Shown here in pieces: positions 1 through 8,822 of a stretch of 52,750 bases of DNA. Within the stretch, counting starts at the first letter, position 1. Every line of letters begins with the position of its first letter. The notes under the pieces are model-generated. The model saw only the letters and a list, made by a program, of their open reading frames with translations. It had not been told where the DNA came from and ran no database searches. Both the position numbers and the translations under genes were made by a program. This DNA is from Bacillus sp. 123MFChir2. Its GTDB lineage: Bacteria > Bacillota > Bacilli > Bacillales > Bacillaceae_G. The stretch is from the NCBI RefSeq assembly GCF_000383235.1, contig NZ_KB910955.1:1-52750 (forward strand), written 5' to 3'.

Positions 1-52
1 TATTAGATGATAGTAACTGCATTTCTTTTTCTGTAAAAATCTTTTTGCTCAT
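1..52 (-). CDS. 5' end of a transposase-like gene, cut by the window edge
   Basis: An ATG at 52-50 is preceded by a purine-rich GGAGACGGAGAA ribosome-binding site and opens a frame running off the left edge. Only about 17 residues are visible, beginning MSKKIFTEKEMQLLSSN. From memory this resembles the start of helix-turn-helix proteins encoded by OrfA of IS3-like elements in the Bacillus cereus group. Too little is present to be sure, so the family assignment is a guess; the start site itself is well supported. Confidence 0.4.
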   Translation of the reverse strand, partial: MSKKIFTEKEMQLLSSN

Positions 53-105
53 TTGTTCTCCGTCTCCATGTTATATTCTCAAGTTTTGTATTTCTTAATT
101 ATACA

Positions 106-162
106 AAAATGTACCCTACAGAGAGAGACTTTTTTTAGTGTCTACTCTATAGGGTACATTTT
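106..162. terminator. Long inverted repeat upstream of the left-edge gene
   Basis: Thirteen bases at 106-118 (AAAATGTACCCTA, allowing for one extra A at the edge) are repeated perfectly in reverse complement at 150-162, and the stem continues inward with AGAG/CTCT pairs around a T-rich loop. It could be a terminator, an attenuator or part of an IS end. No gene in the window reads into it on the plus strand. Confidence 0.5.
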
Positions 163-166
163 AATT

Positions 167-246
167 CTATGTATGGCCAGTTGCTCTCACCCATCGAAAA
201 AGAAAAGGGTTTTTATGTTAGTTTTTCAATTTGCATCTATATAGAT
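167..246 (+). repeat. Dispersed repeat, copy A (right half only)
   Basis: This is the right half of a repeat found eight times in the window. It contains the shared segment ATGGCCAGTTGCTCTC, an A-rich stretch, then TTTTTATGTTAG and the right terminal sequence CAATTTGCATCTATAT. The left half is absent and the preceding hairpin takes its place. Confidence 0.8.
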
Positions 247-379
247 AAAATTTCACCTTTTTAATTTTTATAAATCTAACAAACGAAAGATTTTCTTAAA
301 AAAGGAAATAAAAACCCTATCTTAGAACCTTGCTAATAAAATCCCTTTATTCCTTATCAATCATTCACTTCCCTATAGT

Positions 380-853
380 CTATATGTATTCCTTATATGA
401 AAGTGAATTAATAATCCACGTTTTAATATCCGCATACACTAACATCTCATGCTTAGCCTGTAATAAAAACAGATTCGTATGTTCAGTATCAGAAAAAATA
501 AAAAATTCGTTATTTTTCAATATTTTCATACTTATTTTGTTGTTATGGATTGAAAAGTCAATGAACTCTAAAACAGAAGCCACTTTCTCTCCAGAGAAAA
601 TATTTTTGTTAATTTCTTCTTCGGATAATCCCGTTATATCAAAAGTCAAATCAATATAATGATTTAATTTTGTTAGACAAGAATTTATAGCATAATATCT
701 TATTTCCCTCTCACTGTTCTTTTGACTATTTTTTATAAGTGGATTAATATGTAAGGAATTCTTTAACACAGATTTTGTTTCGGCTATATACGATTTTAAT
801 CTATTTAGTTTTTTCCCTTCTACAGTCTTCATTTCTATCTGTTGATAGTTCAT
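380..853 (-). CDS. Hypothetical protein, 157 aa
   Basis: I do not recognise this protein. The ATG at 853 has a good ribosome-binding site (AGGAGTG, about nine bases upstream), so it is probably expressed. The product is lysine- and asparagine-rich, mostly polar, with no signal peptide or membrane segment. A stretch near residues 95-120 (EFIDFSIHNNKISMKI) looks like alternating beta strands. It stands alone between repeat copies A and B, and its AT-rich composition resembles acquired genes elsewhere in the window. Function unknown. Confidence 0.6.
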   Translation of the reverse strand: MNYQQIEMKTVEGKKLNRLKSYIAETKSVLKNSLHINPLIKNSQKNSEREIRYYAINSCLTKLNHYIDLTFDITGLSEEEINKNIFSGEKVASVLEFIDFSIHNNKISMKILKNNEFFIFSDTEHTNLFLLQAKHEMLVYADIKTWIINSLSYKEYI

Positions 854-859
854 TATGTT

Positions 860-1052
860 TCACTCCTAGTTTGTCGAATCAACATCGTTTTATATATATT
901 AATTGATATTGCAAAAAGAATACAGAAAAATAATTTGAGAATGTGATTATTAGTTAATATATTTTAGATCCATTACATGGAATGATTCAATTTCTAATAG
1001 ACTCAGAGAAAGGTGAAAACCTCCCTAAAGGTTGAGTACCTGATTCAAACTA
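860..1052. other. AT-rich spacer, nothing recognised
   Basis: This stretch lies between the upstream side of the 157-residue gene and dispersed repeat copy B. I see no open frame with a ribosome-binding site, no RNA gene and no strong hairpin. Confidence 0.5.
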
Positions 1053-1240
1053 TATATATAAATACAAGTTGACTTTTTAACACCTAAGTCGCTGCTATGC
1101 AGAACAAAACATGGCCGCTACTTGCTGTCTATCTTTGTTTTAAACTTTGCACGTGGTAGGCCGCCTCTATACATGGCCAGTTGCTCTCGCCCACCGAAAA
1201 AGAAAAAGTTTTTTATGTTAGGTTTTCAATTTGCATCTGA
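1053..1240 (+). repeat. Dispersed MITE-like repeat, copy B (full length)
   Basis: A nearly complete copy of about 188 bp. It starts with TATATATAAATACAAGTTGA and ends with CAATTTGCATCTGA; the ends are imperfect inverted repeats of each other (consensus ATATARATRCAARTTGA). The interior has the shared blocks GTCGCTGCTATGCAGAAC and ATGGCCAGTTGCTCTCGCCC. There is no coding capacity. The structure fits a non-autonomous element, probably of the bcr type known from the B. cereus group; I cannot assign the exact family. Confidence 0.8.
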
Positions 1241-1315
1241 AGATGGAAATATCGTAAAAAGATATGGGATTGAACTATAACGTATAAAGTAACAATACAT
1301 TTAAAAAGTCAATAC

Positions 1316-1348
1316 AAAAAGGTGCTTTCATAAAAAGCACCTTTTTGT
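1316..1348 (-). terminator. Terminator after the VanW lipoprotein gene
   Basis: A perfect hairpin AAAAAGGTGCTTT / AAAGCACCTTTTT with a five-base loop lies downstream of the minus-strand gene that ends at 1396. It has A/T runs on both sides and could work in both directions. Confidence 0.85.
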
Positions 1349-1395
1349 ATATTTATCCTTTTAGAACTTTCCTAAAAACAATTCAATACCTACAC

Positions 1396-2304
1396 CTATA
1401 TAGCACGTACCTCTGCAACTAATTTCTGACCATCTATGAACATTACAAGCTTCACTGGGTTATCATTTGCATTCTCAAATACTAAATCTAAATACGGATA
1501 TGCAATCGTTGCATCCCTGCCTTTAGGCACATAGCCTACTTCTTTGGAATGTGTTGATCTCTCTACCATTTTTAATCCAACTTGATCCGCAGCGTTAAAC
1601 AATGTAGAAGAAGTTTGACATACCCCTCCGCCATATCCATCCACTAGTTTACCATCTACAATCTCTTTCCCTAACTGATAACCTTTATCAGGTGTAGTAT
1701 CTCCGATTAAAGAATTAAAGGAAAATCTATCTCCCTTGCCTAATACAACCCCATTGATAGTACTTGCAGACAAACGAATATTTTCAATTCTACCACCTGT
1801 AGAACCACCCAAATTCGTTTCATATCTTCCTATTACTGTTCCGTTGCCACTTCCATTCTCTGATGTTGCTACAGGTTTTTTCTCTACAATCGGCAACTGA
1901 TAAGAAGACTCCCACATTCCAGTATTCATCAATTTATCAACTAACTCTTTTTCCATTAATTCATAAGAAGGTTTTCCTTCTACCCATGTACCGTCACTTT
2001 TCATACGAGAAGGAACCATCTTTGTATCTACACTCTTTGCAACTTCGCTAACTACCTTAGACACTTCTTTTTTAAATGTTTTTTCATCTTCGAAATAACC
2101 TAAACTAGCCAAATCTATCTTTTTCACTTCTTTTCCAGTTCTACCATCTACTAAACTAATACTTTTATTAACCTCCGCTTTTGCTTCTACAGTATGATCA
2201 CCAATGCCACTTACTAATGTAACCTCACTAGCTTTTGCATTACATCCACTGACTACACCTAAACATAATGTCCCTAACACTAAAATACGAACCCTACGTA
2301 TCAA
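1396..2304 (-). CDS. VanW family lipoprotein
   Basis: The N-terminus has a short basic region, a hydrophobic core and the lipobox VVSGC, so the mature protein should be lipid-anchored on the outer face of the membrane. The C-terminal half (about residues 165-300) is a VanW domain, recognised by GKGDRFSFNSLIG, the glycine-rich GYGGGVCQTSSTLFNAA and a terminal beta-rich part. VanW domains are common in Gram-positive envelope proteins but their biochemical role is not settled. The start is TTG at 2304, supported by GGAGAGAG about eight bases upstream. It is monocistronic, with a strong terminator, and divergent from the DUF3900 gene. A second VanW protein is encoded at 35917-36753. Confidence 0.9.
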   Translation of the reverse strand: MIRRVRILVLGTLCLGVVSGCNAKASEVTLVSGIGDHTVEAKAEVNKSISLVDGRTGKEVKKIDLASLGYFEDEKTFKKEVSKVVSEVAKSVDTKMVPSRMKSDGTWVEGKPSYELMEKELVDKLMNTGMWESSYQLPIVEKKPVATSENGSGNGTVIGRYETNLGGSTGGRIENIRLSASTINGVVLGKGDRFSFNSLIGDTTPDKGYQLGKEIVDGKLVDGYGGGVCQTSSTLFNAADQVGLKMVERSTHSKEVGYVPKGRDATIAYPYLDLVFENANDNPVKLVMFIDGQKLVAEVRAI

Positions 2305-2656
2305 ATTACTCTCTCCTTCTATTTTCTATCTTTTTTCTAGTTTCAACAATTCTATGTATGTATAATTACATTGCTTTTTAAAATAAATTTTATGTATTAC
2401 CCTCGTATTTATACCATATCTTAAGTTACTCTTTTCTTTCATAAAAGTCTACACATATTTCCTGAAAACATTCTTATCTGCTCTAAAAATCCAACCGTCT
2501 CACACCCAGTATATACCAAAAAATACACTGTGACAATTTTTATACATTCGGTATTTTATTATACCAATATTACTTAAAAATGTAATACATAATGACTCTT
2601 TTTAAGATAAATAAGTGTCCCCCATCCGCACGAATGAAAACACCATTGCTATTAAA
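2305..2656. other. Divergent intergenic region
   Basis: This AT-rich region lies between the divergent VanW lipoprotein and DUF3900 genes. I see no gene. It must hold the promoter of the minus-strand gene; the plus-strand promoter is given separately. Confidence 0.5.
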
Positions 2657-2685
2657 TTGACGAATGTTTTCTCCATCTCTATACT
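2657..2685 (+). promoter_or_regulatory. Predicted sigma-A promoter of the DUF3900 gene
   Basis: TTGACG and TATACT are separated by exactly 17 bases, about 35 bp before the gene's start codon. This is a good match to the sigma-A consensus. Confidence 0.7.
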
Positions 2686-2720
2686 GAAAAGAGTTAACGA
2701 TATGAAACAAGGTGATAATC

Positions 2721-3812
2721 ATGGATTTTGAAATAAATTTTCTTTCCTTTTACGTCGTACAAGTAGACGGACAAGGTGAACAAGCTGATAAACGTTATAA
2801 GCATTTTCAAACGTTAGATGCAGAAGAATATGAAGACAGTCCATTAAAAGACTTTCTAGATGGAGAATTGTTAAAAATTTCGAAGCGAAAAGTAGACCGT
2901 CATCCAAAAAGTGAACAAGTCCCTACAAAAATTGGTCGCTTCATTGTTGAAATTGGTCATGAATTTGATTCAAACCCGAACTACAACCTTTTTAACCGTA
3001 TTCGCTTTGCAGAAACGAAAGAAACATTTAAAGATACAAACGAACCGCTTGTCTATACATATATTGATACAAGCGCTGTACGCGGCGGTGTATTTCTCGT
3101 TGTCCAAGCAAAGCTTCGCAAATACTTCGACGATCCATTCGTCTTTGTAATGAAATGTGACTTCGAACCAAAAGTTGCCTCTATTTCTGATGAAGCAACT
3201 TTAATTCGAAATGTTGAAATGGCAATCACAACGAAAAACATGAAGTCGATTCAATATCCCTACATGCCAGAAGAAGGCATCGTAGAAGTAGGCGAACTAA
3301 AAATCCACCAAGCATCACATGCTCGCTACTTCGAAGACTTCTTAAAATTCGTTGAATACGAGCGTTCTATGCCCGAAATTATGAAAACACAAGTTATGGA
3401 CATGGTATACGACCAAATTGAAGACGTCTTTGAAGAAGGCACAGAAGAACGTGAACAATTTGACCAAGCAATGGAAGTATGGGCAGCAAGTCCAAAGCGT
3501 GAAATTATGGAGCATTTCACAACCGAAGAGGTTATGGAAGCTACTGCACAAATTGTGGAGCATACCCCTGAAATCGAATTAAAGCTAAAGGCAGACCATA
3601 TTTCTGTGAAAGCCTTACTTGCGGATTTTGGAGACCAGATTCATATTGCGAAAGTTAATGATAAATATGTACTGATGATTGAGGCGGATTCGCTTACGTT
3701 TGAAAAAGGTTTCTCCCCTATTGAGTTTTTGAAGCCGGATGAGCTGCAGGATGTAATTGAGCGAATTGAGAAGAAGCAGCAGTTTGGCTATGATGTGGGG
3801 GAAAATAAATAA
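2721..3812 (+). CDS. DUF3900 family protein, hybrid gene at an integration site
   Basis: A cytoplasmic protein of 363 aa with no signal or membrane segment, rich in acidic residues, matching my memory of the Bacillus DUF3900 family; its function is unknown. I chose the ATG at 2721 because AAGGTGAT lies just before it; the upstream in-frame GTG at 2712 falls inside that ribosome-binding site. From 3261 onward the sequence is repeated at 16755-17306. The likely reading is that bases up to about 3261 are original host sequence while the rest (about 180 codons) was brought in by the integrated element, which thereby keeps the gene intact. The two 3' ends differ at scattered positions in the first half and are identical over roughly the last 250 bases. 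Confidence 0.85.
   Translation: MDFEINFLSFYVVQVDGQGEQADKRYKHFQTLDAEEYEDSPLKDFLDGELLKISKRKVDRHPKSEQVPTKIGRFIVEIGHEFDSNPNYNLFNRIRFAETKETFKDTNEPLVYTYIDTSAVRGGVFLVVQAKLRKYFDDPFVFVMKCDFEPKVASISDEATLIRNVEMAITTKNMKSIQYPYMPEEGIVEVGELKIHQASHARYFEDFLKFVEYERSMPEIMKTQVMDMVYDQIEDVFEEGTEEREQFDQAMEVWAASPKREIMEHFTTEEVMEATAQIVEHTPEIELKLKADHISVKALLADFGDQIHIAKVNDKYVLMIEADSLTFEKGFSPIEFLKPDELQDVIERIEKKQQFGYDVGENK
3261..3283 (+). other. attL candidate (integrase core site)
   Basis: This 23-bp stretch is identical to 16755-16777. It contains ATGCC-AGAAGAA-GGCAT, that is five-base inverted arms around a seven-base centre, the usual architecture of a tyrosine-recombinase crossover core. Confidence 0.7.
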
Positions 3813-3847
3813 AATAGGTGTTTTTGAACGGTTTAGTGGCCTGAAAT

Positions 3848-3921
3848 GTGACCACTCTTATTTATCGAAAAACTTTGTGATTACCGCATTTCTATTAAAT
3901 TTAGTGACCGTATTTGTGACC
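3848..3921 (+). promoter_or_regulatory. GTGACC repeats at the element's left end (possible integrase arm sites)
   Basis: GTGACC occurs at 3848, 3904 and 3916, with a near-match GTGATTACC at 3877. The same motif occurs next to the integrase at 16678 and 16690. Clustered direct repeats near both ends suit arm-type integrase binding sites; this is inference. Confidence 0.45.
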
Positions 3922-3976
3922 AAAATATGCTCTTGAAGCTTGCGTGTGAAGATTTCCATTTATTTTCCAAATTAAA

Positions 3977-4010
3977 AAGACAGTGAGCTTTTACAGCTCT
4001 CACTGTCTTT
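3977..4010. terminator. Hairpin terminator between DUF3900 and the defence operon
   Basis: Twelve-base perfect arms AAAGACAGTGAG / CTCACTGTCTTT, with T runs on the plus-strand side and A/T on the other. It lies between convergent genes and probably serves both. Confidence 0.8.
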
Positions 4011-4155
4011 TATTTAGATAATAAATTTTTAATCGTATTAAATTCCGTCTACGTCAACAACTTAAAGTTTGTCAAAAAACTTCCTCAAATAATTTATCTC
4101 CAAAATTAATAGACATTATAAAAATTATTATTATCTTTATTAAAACAACGATAGA

Positions 4156-6603
4156 CTATAAAACTGGATAAGCAACTTTTTCAAACTCACCATAATTTTT
4201 AAAATTGAATTTTGTAATTCCTATTTTAAAATGTTTCATTTTAGACACTAATAAACTATCTATATCTTCATTACAAGTTGAAATAAAGACCTGGTTTGCA
4301 AAATCCTCTTCCCTTAAATGCACTCTTAGTAAATCAATAAAAGATAAAATATTTAAATCATCCATATGTTGAATAGGGTCATCAAAGAAATAAACATTGA
4401 ATTTTGAAAACCTTTTTTTAAAAGCTATACCTAGAAAAAAGCTCAAGGCTACAGTCGTTATTTGCCCCGAACTTAAAACATTGGACAAGTTTACTGTATT
4501 CCCCTCATTACCAACCGTAGTATCAACTTTTTTATTAGTTGTACCACTTGGTAAAGATATATTTATTGCAGAAAAGTTACTATGTCTATTTATTTTCCTA
4601 TAAACGTAGTTAATCGGCTCTTCTAATTCGTTTTTATATTTCTTTTCTGTCTTATTAACAGCAAGATTAATATTATTTTTAATTTTTGTTATTAGTTTTT
4701 GTTTTCGCCTTAACTCATCTAACTCATTACTAATCTTATCTATTTTCTTCTTAAATAATAAATAATTATTATTATCAATAATTTTCTCTAGGTTATCAAG
4801 TTTAAGTTGAATTTTTTCTAAATCTACCTCTCGCAATATATCCTTATATTCACTAAGCTTCTCTTCATATTTGGAAATGTAATCCTTAACATACTCTAAA
4901 CTATCTGTAATAACCTCATTCTGATTAACTAATTTTAAAGATTCTTCAATTTCAATATGGTATTCTTCTTTTAATTTATTTATTAATTTCTCATTTATTT
5001 CATCAATAGACAATTGATATCGACTTAAGTTATGTTCAAGTCGTTGTATCTTAATTCTTTTTTGAAGCGTATTTGAATATAATTCTAGCTTTTTATCAAT
5101 AAAATTTAATATTAATTCTAATTCCCTTTTAAACTTTTCCATAAAAGTAACAGTTTTTTTCTCGATATGCGTATACTCATCTTTTAATTTTGCTAGATTA
5201 TTATCCGCCTTAGTGAAAATATTTTGATTATGTTCAATAATTTGTTTAAGCGTTTCTAATGGTATTTCTTGATTACAAAGAGGACAATTATTAGATGTAT
5301 GATTAGATTCAATATGTTTCTGAGCATATGAAAGAAAATTTATGAAATATAGATTTTTTTCTTCAAACTGCAACCTTTCTTTTTCTTCAGAATCAACAAT
5401 AGTCCTAAGTTCGTAAAGTTTTTCAGATAAATAATAGAACTCCAATATATCATTAAAATTAGTTTCTTTTAAATCATACTCATGTTTCATTAAAAATTCA
5501 TGTAATAAATTTATATACCCTTCTTCTTTCTTATGTGTTCTTAATAGAATATCATTTTTTAACTTCTCTATATTTTCTTTGAAGAAAAATAGTTCTCTCC
5601 GTTCTAATTCTAATTTATCAAAACTAAAATTCTTATCTTCAATAATTTCTTTTGTTTCTATGTAACTATTCTCGATTTCTCTTAAAAATAGTTGGTACTC
5701 GTTTTCTTTATTTTTATAGCTCAAATATCTCTTATAATTTAAGTATTTCTCATTATATTTAAGAATATTTAGAATTTCCATTAAAACATTCTTTTTTTCG
5801 TATAAATCAATTTCTAAGAAATTATCATATGTAATTTTTAACTCGTTAGGTAATAACCACGAATTATAATTATCTAGATACTGTTTAAAAAAACTTGTAT
5901 TTTTATTATTTAGTACTTCTTTACCTGAATCATATAGTAATTTATATTCTTCTTGCTTGTCTTTAATTTTTACAATAACTCCATCTGATAATTTTTTAAT
6001 ATTATCTCTGTATAATGAAAATTTATTCTCACCAAATAGTACAGAAAGCATACTATGTAAGCTCTCCCTGTTTTTCTGAAGAATCTTTAAGTTTTTTTCA
6101 TGAGAACATAAATGATAACTAGAAAATTTTTCGGTTAGTCTGTATGAATTTAACTGTTTTTCTTTAAATAAAGAGTCTATCCATTCTCCACTTATTTCCT
6201 TAAAATCCTCCTTAATTTTTAGAGATAACGTTGTATTCTCCTTAAGGTAATCTTTATTATAAGTGTTACTTTCCCTTTTAATTTCATATTCCATATTATC
6301 TAATAAAAATTTCATAGTAACATTTGCATATTTAGATTTATTTTTATTAGACATATTATTAATTACAGATTGTTCTGTTGGGTTTCTCCTGTCTTTTTTT
6401 ACTTCTATGTTCTCACTTATTCTACTAATTTTCCCTGTTAGTACCCACTCTATTGAATCAAAAAAAGTAGTTTTCCCGTAACCATTTGGGCCTGAAAACA
6501 AGAAAACTTTACTGTCTTTTGGAAAATCATAGACTAGTTTCCCCTCATAACCTCTAAAATTCTCTACTTCTACATTTAAAATTCTAAAACCTTTTCCATC
6601 CAT
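4156..6603 (-). CDS. SMC/Rad50-like ABC ATPase of a three-component conflict system
   Basis: An 815-aa ATPase of the SMC/RecN/Rad50 type. The Walker A motif is GPNGYGKT at residues 38-45. Long charged coiled-coil segments follow on both sides of a zinc-hook-like CPLC at about residue 440. The signature LSSGQ is near residue 710 and the Walker B region YFFDDPIQHMDD is near 740. In this family the two heads and coiled coils sense or clamp nucleic acid or protein and signal to an effector. It is the last gene of a tight minus-strand operon and its ATG shares one base with the stop codon of the previous gene (TAATG), indicating translational coupling. The partners (a small middle protein and a nuclease-like protein) match the arrangement predicted for ABC-three-component systems. 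The ATPase assignment is firm; the system name is inferred from gene order and motifs. Confidence 0.85.
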   Translation of the reverse strand: MDGKGFRILNVEVENFRGYEGKLVYDFPKDSKVFLFSGPNGYGKTTFFDSIEWVLTGKISRISENIEVKKDRRNPTEQSVINNMSNKNKSKYANVTMKFLLDNMEYEIKRESNTYNKDYLKENTTLSLKIKEDFKEISGEWIDSLFKEKQLNSYRLTEKFSSYHLCSHEKNLKILQKNRESLHSMLSVLFGENKFSLYRDNIKKLSDGVIVKIKDKQEEYKLLYDSGKEVLNNKNTSFFKQYLDNYNSWLLPNELKITYDNFLEIDLYEKKNVLMEILNILKYNEKYLNYKRYLSYKNKENEYQLFLREIENSYIETKEIIEDKNFSFDKLELERRELFFFKENIEKLKNDILLRTHKKEEGYINLLHEFLMKHEYDLKETNFNDILEFYYLSEKLYELRTIVDSEEKERLQFEEKNLYFINFLSYAQKHIESNHTSNNCPLCNQEIPLETLKQIIEHNQNIFTKADNNLAKLKDEYTHIEKKTVTFMEKFKRELELILNFIDKKLELYSNTLQKRIKIQRLEHNLSRYQLSIDEINEKLINKLKEEYHIEIEESLKLVNQNEVITDSLEYVKDYISKYEEKLSEYKDILREVDLEKIQLKLDNLEKIIDNNNYLLFKKKIDKISNELDELRRKQKLITKIKNNINLAVNKTEKKYKNELEEPINYVYRKINRHSNFSAINISLPSGTTNKKVDTTVGNEGNTVNLSNVLSSGQITTVALSFFLGIAFKKRFSKFNVYFFDDPIQHMDDLNILSFIDLLRVHLREEDFANQVFISTCNEDIDSLLVSKMKHFKIGITKFNFKNYGEFEKVAYPVL

Positions 6604-7136
6604 TAGACTTTGTCACCTCTCACTAAAGTAAGTATATTATTTATATCTTTTTCAACAATTTTTTCTTTATTTAGTAGCTTAATTATTGGCTCAGCTTCAA
6701 CTATCTTTCCCAATTTTTCTAAGACTAAATTATCTAAATCATCATTTGAATTAGATTGTGTGAATTTTTTCTTATTAAACGGAAAAAGTTCCATATCTTC
6801 CTTACAACTATCAATATGTATAATAATTTTTTTAGATGTATATTTGTCTTGTTCTAATATTCTTCTAGTTTTTAAATCTATATTTTTTGATACAATAACA
6901 AAATTCAAATTGTAAGCTAAATCCGTACTATTCATTGCTATTTCATTTTGATAATCAAAAATTTCATTCTCATATCCCCAAATTTCCTCAGCACTTTTTA
7001 ATTCTTCTATATATTTTATAAAATATATTTCATATCCGTTTGTAAAAATAGCATTAAAGGTATTACTACTTAGGACTTCACTTTTTTCAAATGAGTGTTC
7101 ATAAAATACTTGGTAAATTTCTTCTAACTTTTCCAT
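6603..7136 (-). CDS. Middle component of the ABC three-gene system
   Basis: A 177-aa protein with no membrane segment or known catalytic motif. The core around residues 75-108 reads NLNFVIVSKNIDLKTRRILE and then DKYTSKKIIIHID, alternating strands with a conserved-looking R-R-x-L-E-x-D-K-Y patch. From memory this resembles the 'middle component' proteins of ABC-three-component systems, which are thought to couple the ATPase to the effector. Its start overlaps the upstream nuclease-like gene by 13 bases and its stop overlaps the ATPase start by one, so all three should be translated together. The product name rests on context and partial motif resemblance. Confidence 0.65.
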   Translation of the reverse strand: MEKLEEIYQVFYEHSFEKSEVLSSNTFNAIFTNGYEIYFIKYIEELKSAEEIWGYENEIFDYQNEIAMNSTDLAYNLNFVIVSKNIDLKTRRILEQDKYTSKKIIIHIDSCKEDMELFPFNKKKFTQSNSNDDLDNLVLEKLGKIVEAEPIIKLLNKEKIVEKDINNILTLVRGDKV

Positions 7137-8737
7137 CGTTCTATCTCACATCCAAATTTAAAAATATTTGCACAGTCGGAGTAATCATTATAATCATCAT
7201 CTTTTAAGCAATTAATACATTTTATATGTAATTCCCTTTTTTTTCTGTCAATTCTTTTTTTTATAACTCCTATATTATCTGACTGACCTTTACTAATATC
7301 TATCTTTGAAATTTCTCCTTTTTTATTTCCTTTAAAAAGGATTAAATCAGGATAATTGTTATCATAACAATATATATATTTTTTCATTAGCGTATTTAGG
7401 CCCCAAATTCTACTACTTTTATCATATCCCCCCAGTAAATTTACATAATATTCTTTACTATCTTCTTTAGCTTTTATCATCCAGTATCCATTCCCAATAA
7501 ACCCTAATAACTCACTAATATCGTTTACTGTTTTTTCAATATGTTTTTTATAAAAATATATTTTTACTAGTCTTCTTAAAAAAGTATCAATGTTATGTGT
7601 ATGTTTGTAAAAATATTTGACTTTATTGCTTAAAAAATCTTCTTTACTTATTGACTCTGGGATTAAACTAATTAAAAAATAATATTTTTTCTCATCACTT
7701 TCTTCTAATTGATTTAAGATGAAACTCTTTATTTCATTCAATATTTTCAAAAGTTCTTCATCAAGATATTGAATACCCTCAATTTCTTCATAATATTCAT
7801 CATGATTAATCTCTTCTTCTAGTGCTTCAATTAATTTACTCATAGTTACTTTGATATCATTATTTTCTGCTACTTCATTTTCCTTTTTTAAATCACTAAT
7901 ATCTTCTTTAATTGTATTAATATCAGCCCCCATGGATTCAAAGTTTGCTCCTAAATTGTTCACTAAGGTTTCCATAGCATTCCATCTATGGTCAACAAGA
8001 AAATTCCGAATTTCATTAACCTTGCTATTAAACAAATATATTAGTTCTTTCTTTGTTAAATAAAAACCATGATTGGAAAAATTATTAACAACATATGTCC
8101 ATGCCCAGGAATAGAAGTCTTCAGCTAAATCTACTTTTTCTTTATCTTCCTTAAAAACATCACGAATAATGGAAATATTTTTATCCATAGTAGATTTTAA
8201 ATCTAATGATGTTATTATTTTGCAGTTATTAATAAATTCTTTTTCTAAATCCTTGTCTTCACTCCCAATTCCATTTATTAACTTCCGAATTTCTCCTTGC
8301 AATTCAATATTTTTCTTTGCTTTAGATTTCAATGCAGATTTAAGAATTTCTTCTACATCTTTCTCTCCTGAATAATCATATTTAATTAATATAAATCTAA
8401 ATACATCTGAACTACCACCAGTTTTAGCAATTAAAAAATTTTTATAAAAATACAGTAAAGGTTCAGTATATTTAGAATCTGTAGTTTTAGTTTCATGATG
8501 TTTAACTTGGACTATGTTAATTTTTCCATTTTCATTTACTAAGTCTTCTCGTTCTAAAATGTCCTCAACTTTTTCTATATAATACTTAGTTGTATCTATA
8601 TCTGAACTTAAAACACGATTTAATGTTAAATGAATTTGAAAGAAATAACCTTTTATTGAACTATCAGCTTTTCTTTCCTCAATATCCATCTTTTTAATTA
8701 ACTCTTCCAAACCTACATCTATAACCTTCTTAACCAT
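7124..8737 (-). CDS. DUF4297/Cap4-like predicted nuclease effector with C-terminal ABC-3C domain
   Basis: A 537-aa protein opening the operon; ATG at 8737 with AGGAGGAAGAG just upstream. Residues 30-34 (GYFFQ), E55, E58-D59 and Q77-V-K79 follow the pattern G-x-x-x-Q ... E-x-x-E-D ... Q-V-K of the DUF4297/Cap4 type restriction-endonuclease fold, which cuts DNA. The middle (about 265-330) is a charged helical region. The C-terminal part (about 345-537) should be the domain that binds the ATPase partner, and it ends in a cysteine cluster starting CINC (about residues 509-530) that could bind zinc. I infer that the N-terminus is the toxic effector, released when the ATPase senses an invader. Predictions are from motifs, without a structure or a search. 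Confidence 0.7.
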   Translation of the reverse strand: MVKKVIDVGLEELIKKMDIEERKADSSIKGYFFQIHLTLNRVLSSDIDTTKYYIEKVEDILEREDLVNENGKINIVQVKHHETKTTDSKYTEPLLYFYKNFLIAKTGGSSDVFRFILIKYDYSGEKDVEEILKSALKSKAKKNIELQGEIRKLINGIGSEDKDLEKEFINNCKIITSLDLKSTMDKNISIIRDVFKEDKEKVDLAEDFYSWAWTYVVNNFSNHGFYLTKKELIYLFNSKVNEIRNFLVDHRWNAMETLVNNLGANFESMGADINTIKEDISDLKKENEVAENNDIKVTMSKLIEALEEEINHDEYYEEIEGIQYLDEELLKILNEIKSFILNQLEESDEKKYYFLISLIPESISKEDFLSNKVKYFYKHTHNIDTFLRRLVKIYFYKKHIEKTVNDISELLGFIGNGYWMIKAKEDSKEYYVNLLGGYDKSSRIWGLNTLMKKYIYCYDNNYPDLILFKGNKKGEISKIDISKGQSDNIGVIKKRIDRKKRELHIKCINCLKDDDYNDYSDCANIFKFGCEIERWKS

Positions 8738-8781
8738 CTCTTCCTCCTAAAATCCCTATGCCCTTCTTATTCGATAGGAAT

Positions 8782-8822
8782 ATTGTACCATATTCTAGAT
8801 AGAAAATAACTTTAGATAGAAA
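8782..8822 (-). promoter_or_regulatory. Promoter region of the three-gene operon with direct repeats
   Basis: On the minus strand a TACAAT -10 box (8787-8782) is followed by the leader and AGGAGG of the first gene. Upstream, TAGATAGAAA (plus-strand reading) occurs twice, at 8796-8805 and 8813-8822, start to start 17 bases. The expected -35 position has only a weak match, so an activator or repressor bound to the direct repeats is plausible. Confidence 0.45.

Noticed and set aside
4156-6603. Rad50/SbcC DNA repair subunit or an OLD-type nuclease
   Set aside because: No SbcD/Mre11-like nuclease gene is adjacent and there is no Toprim motif; the partners point to the three-component arrangement.
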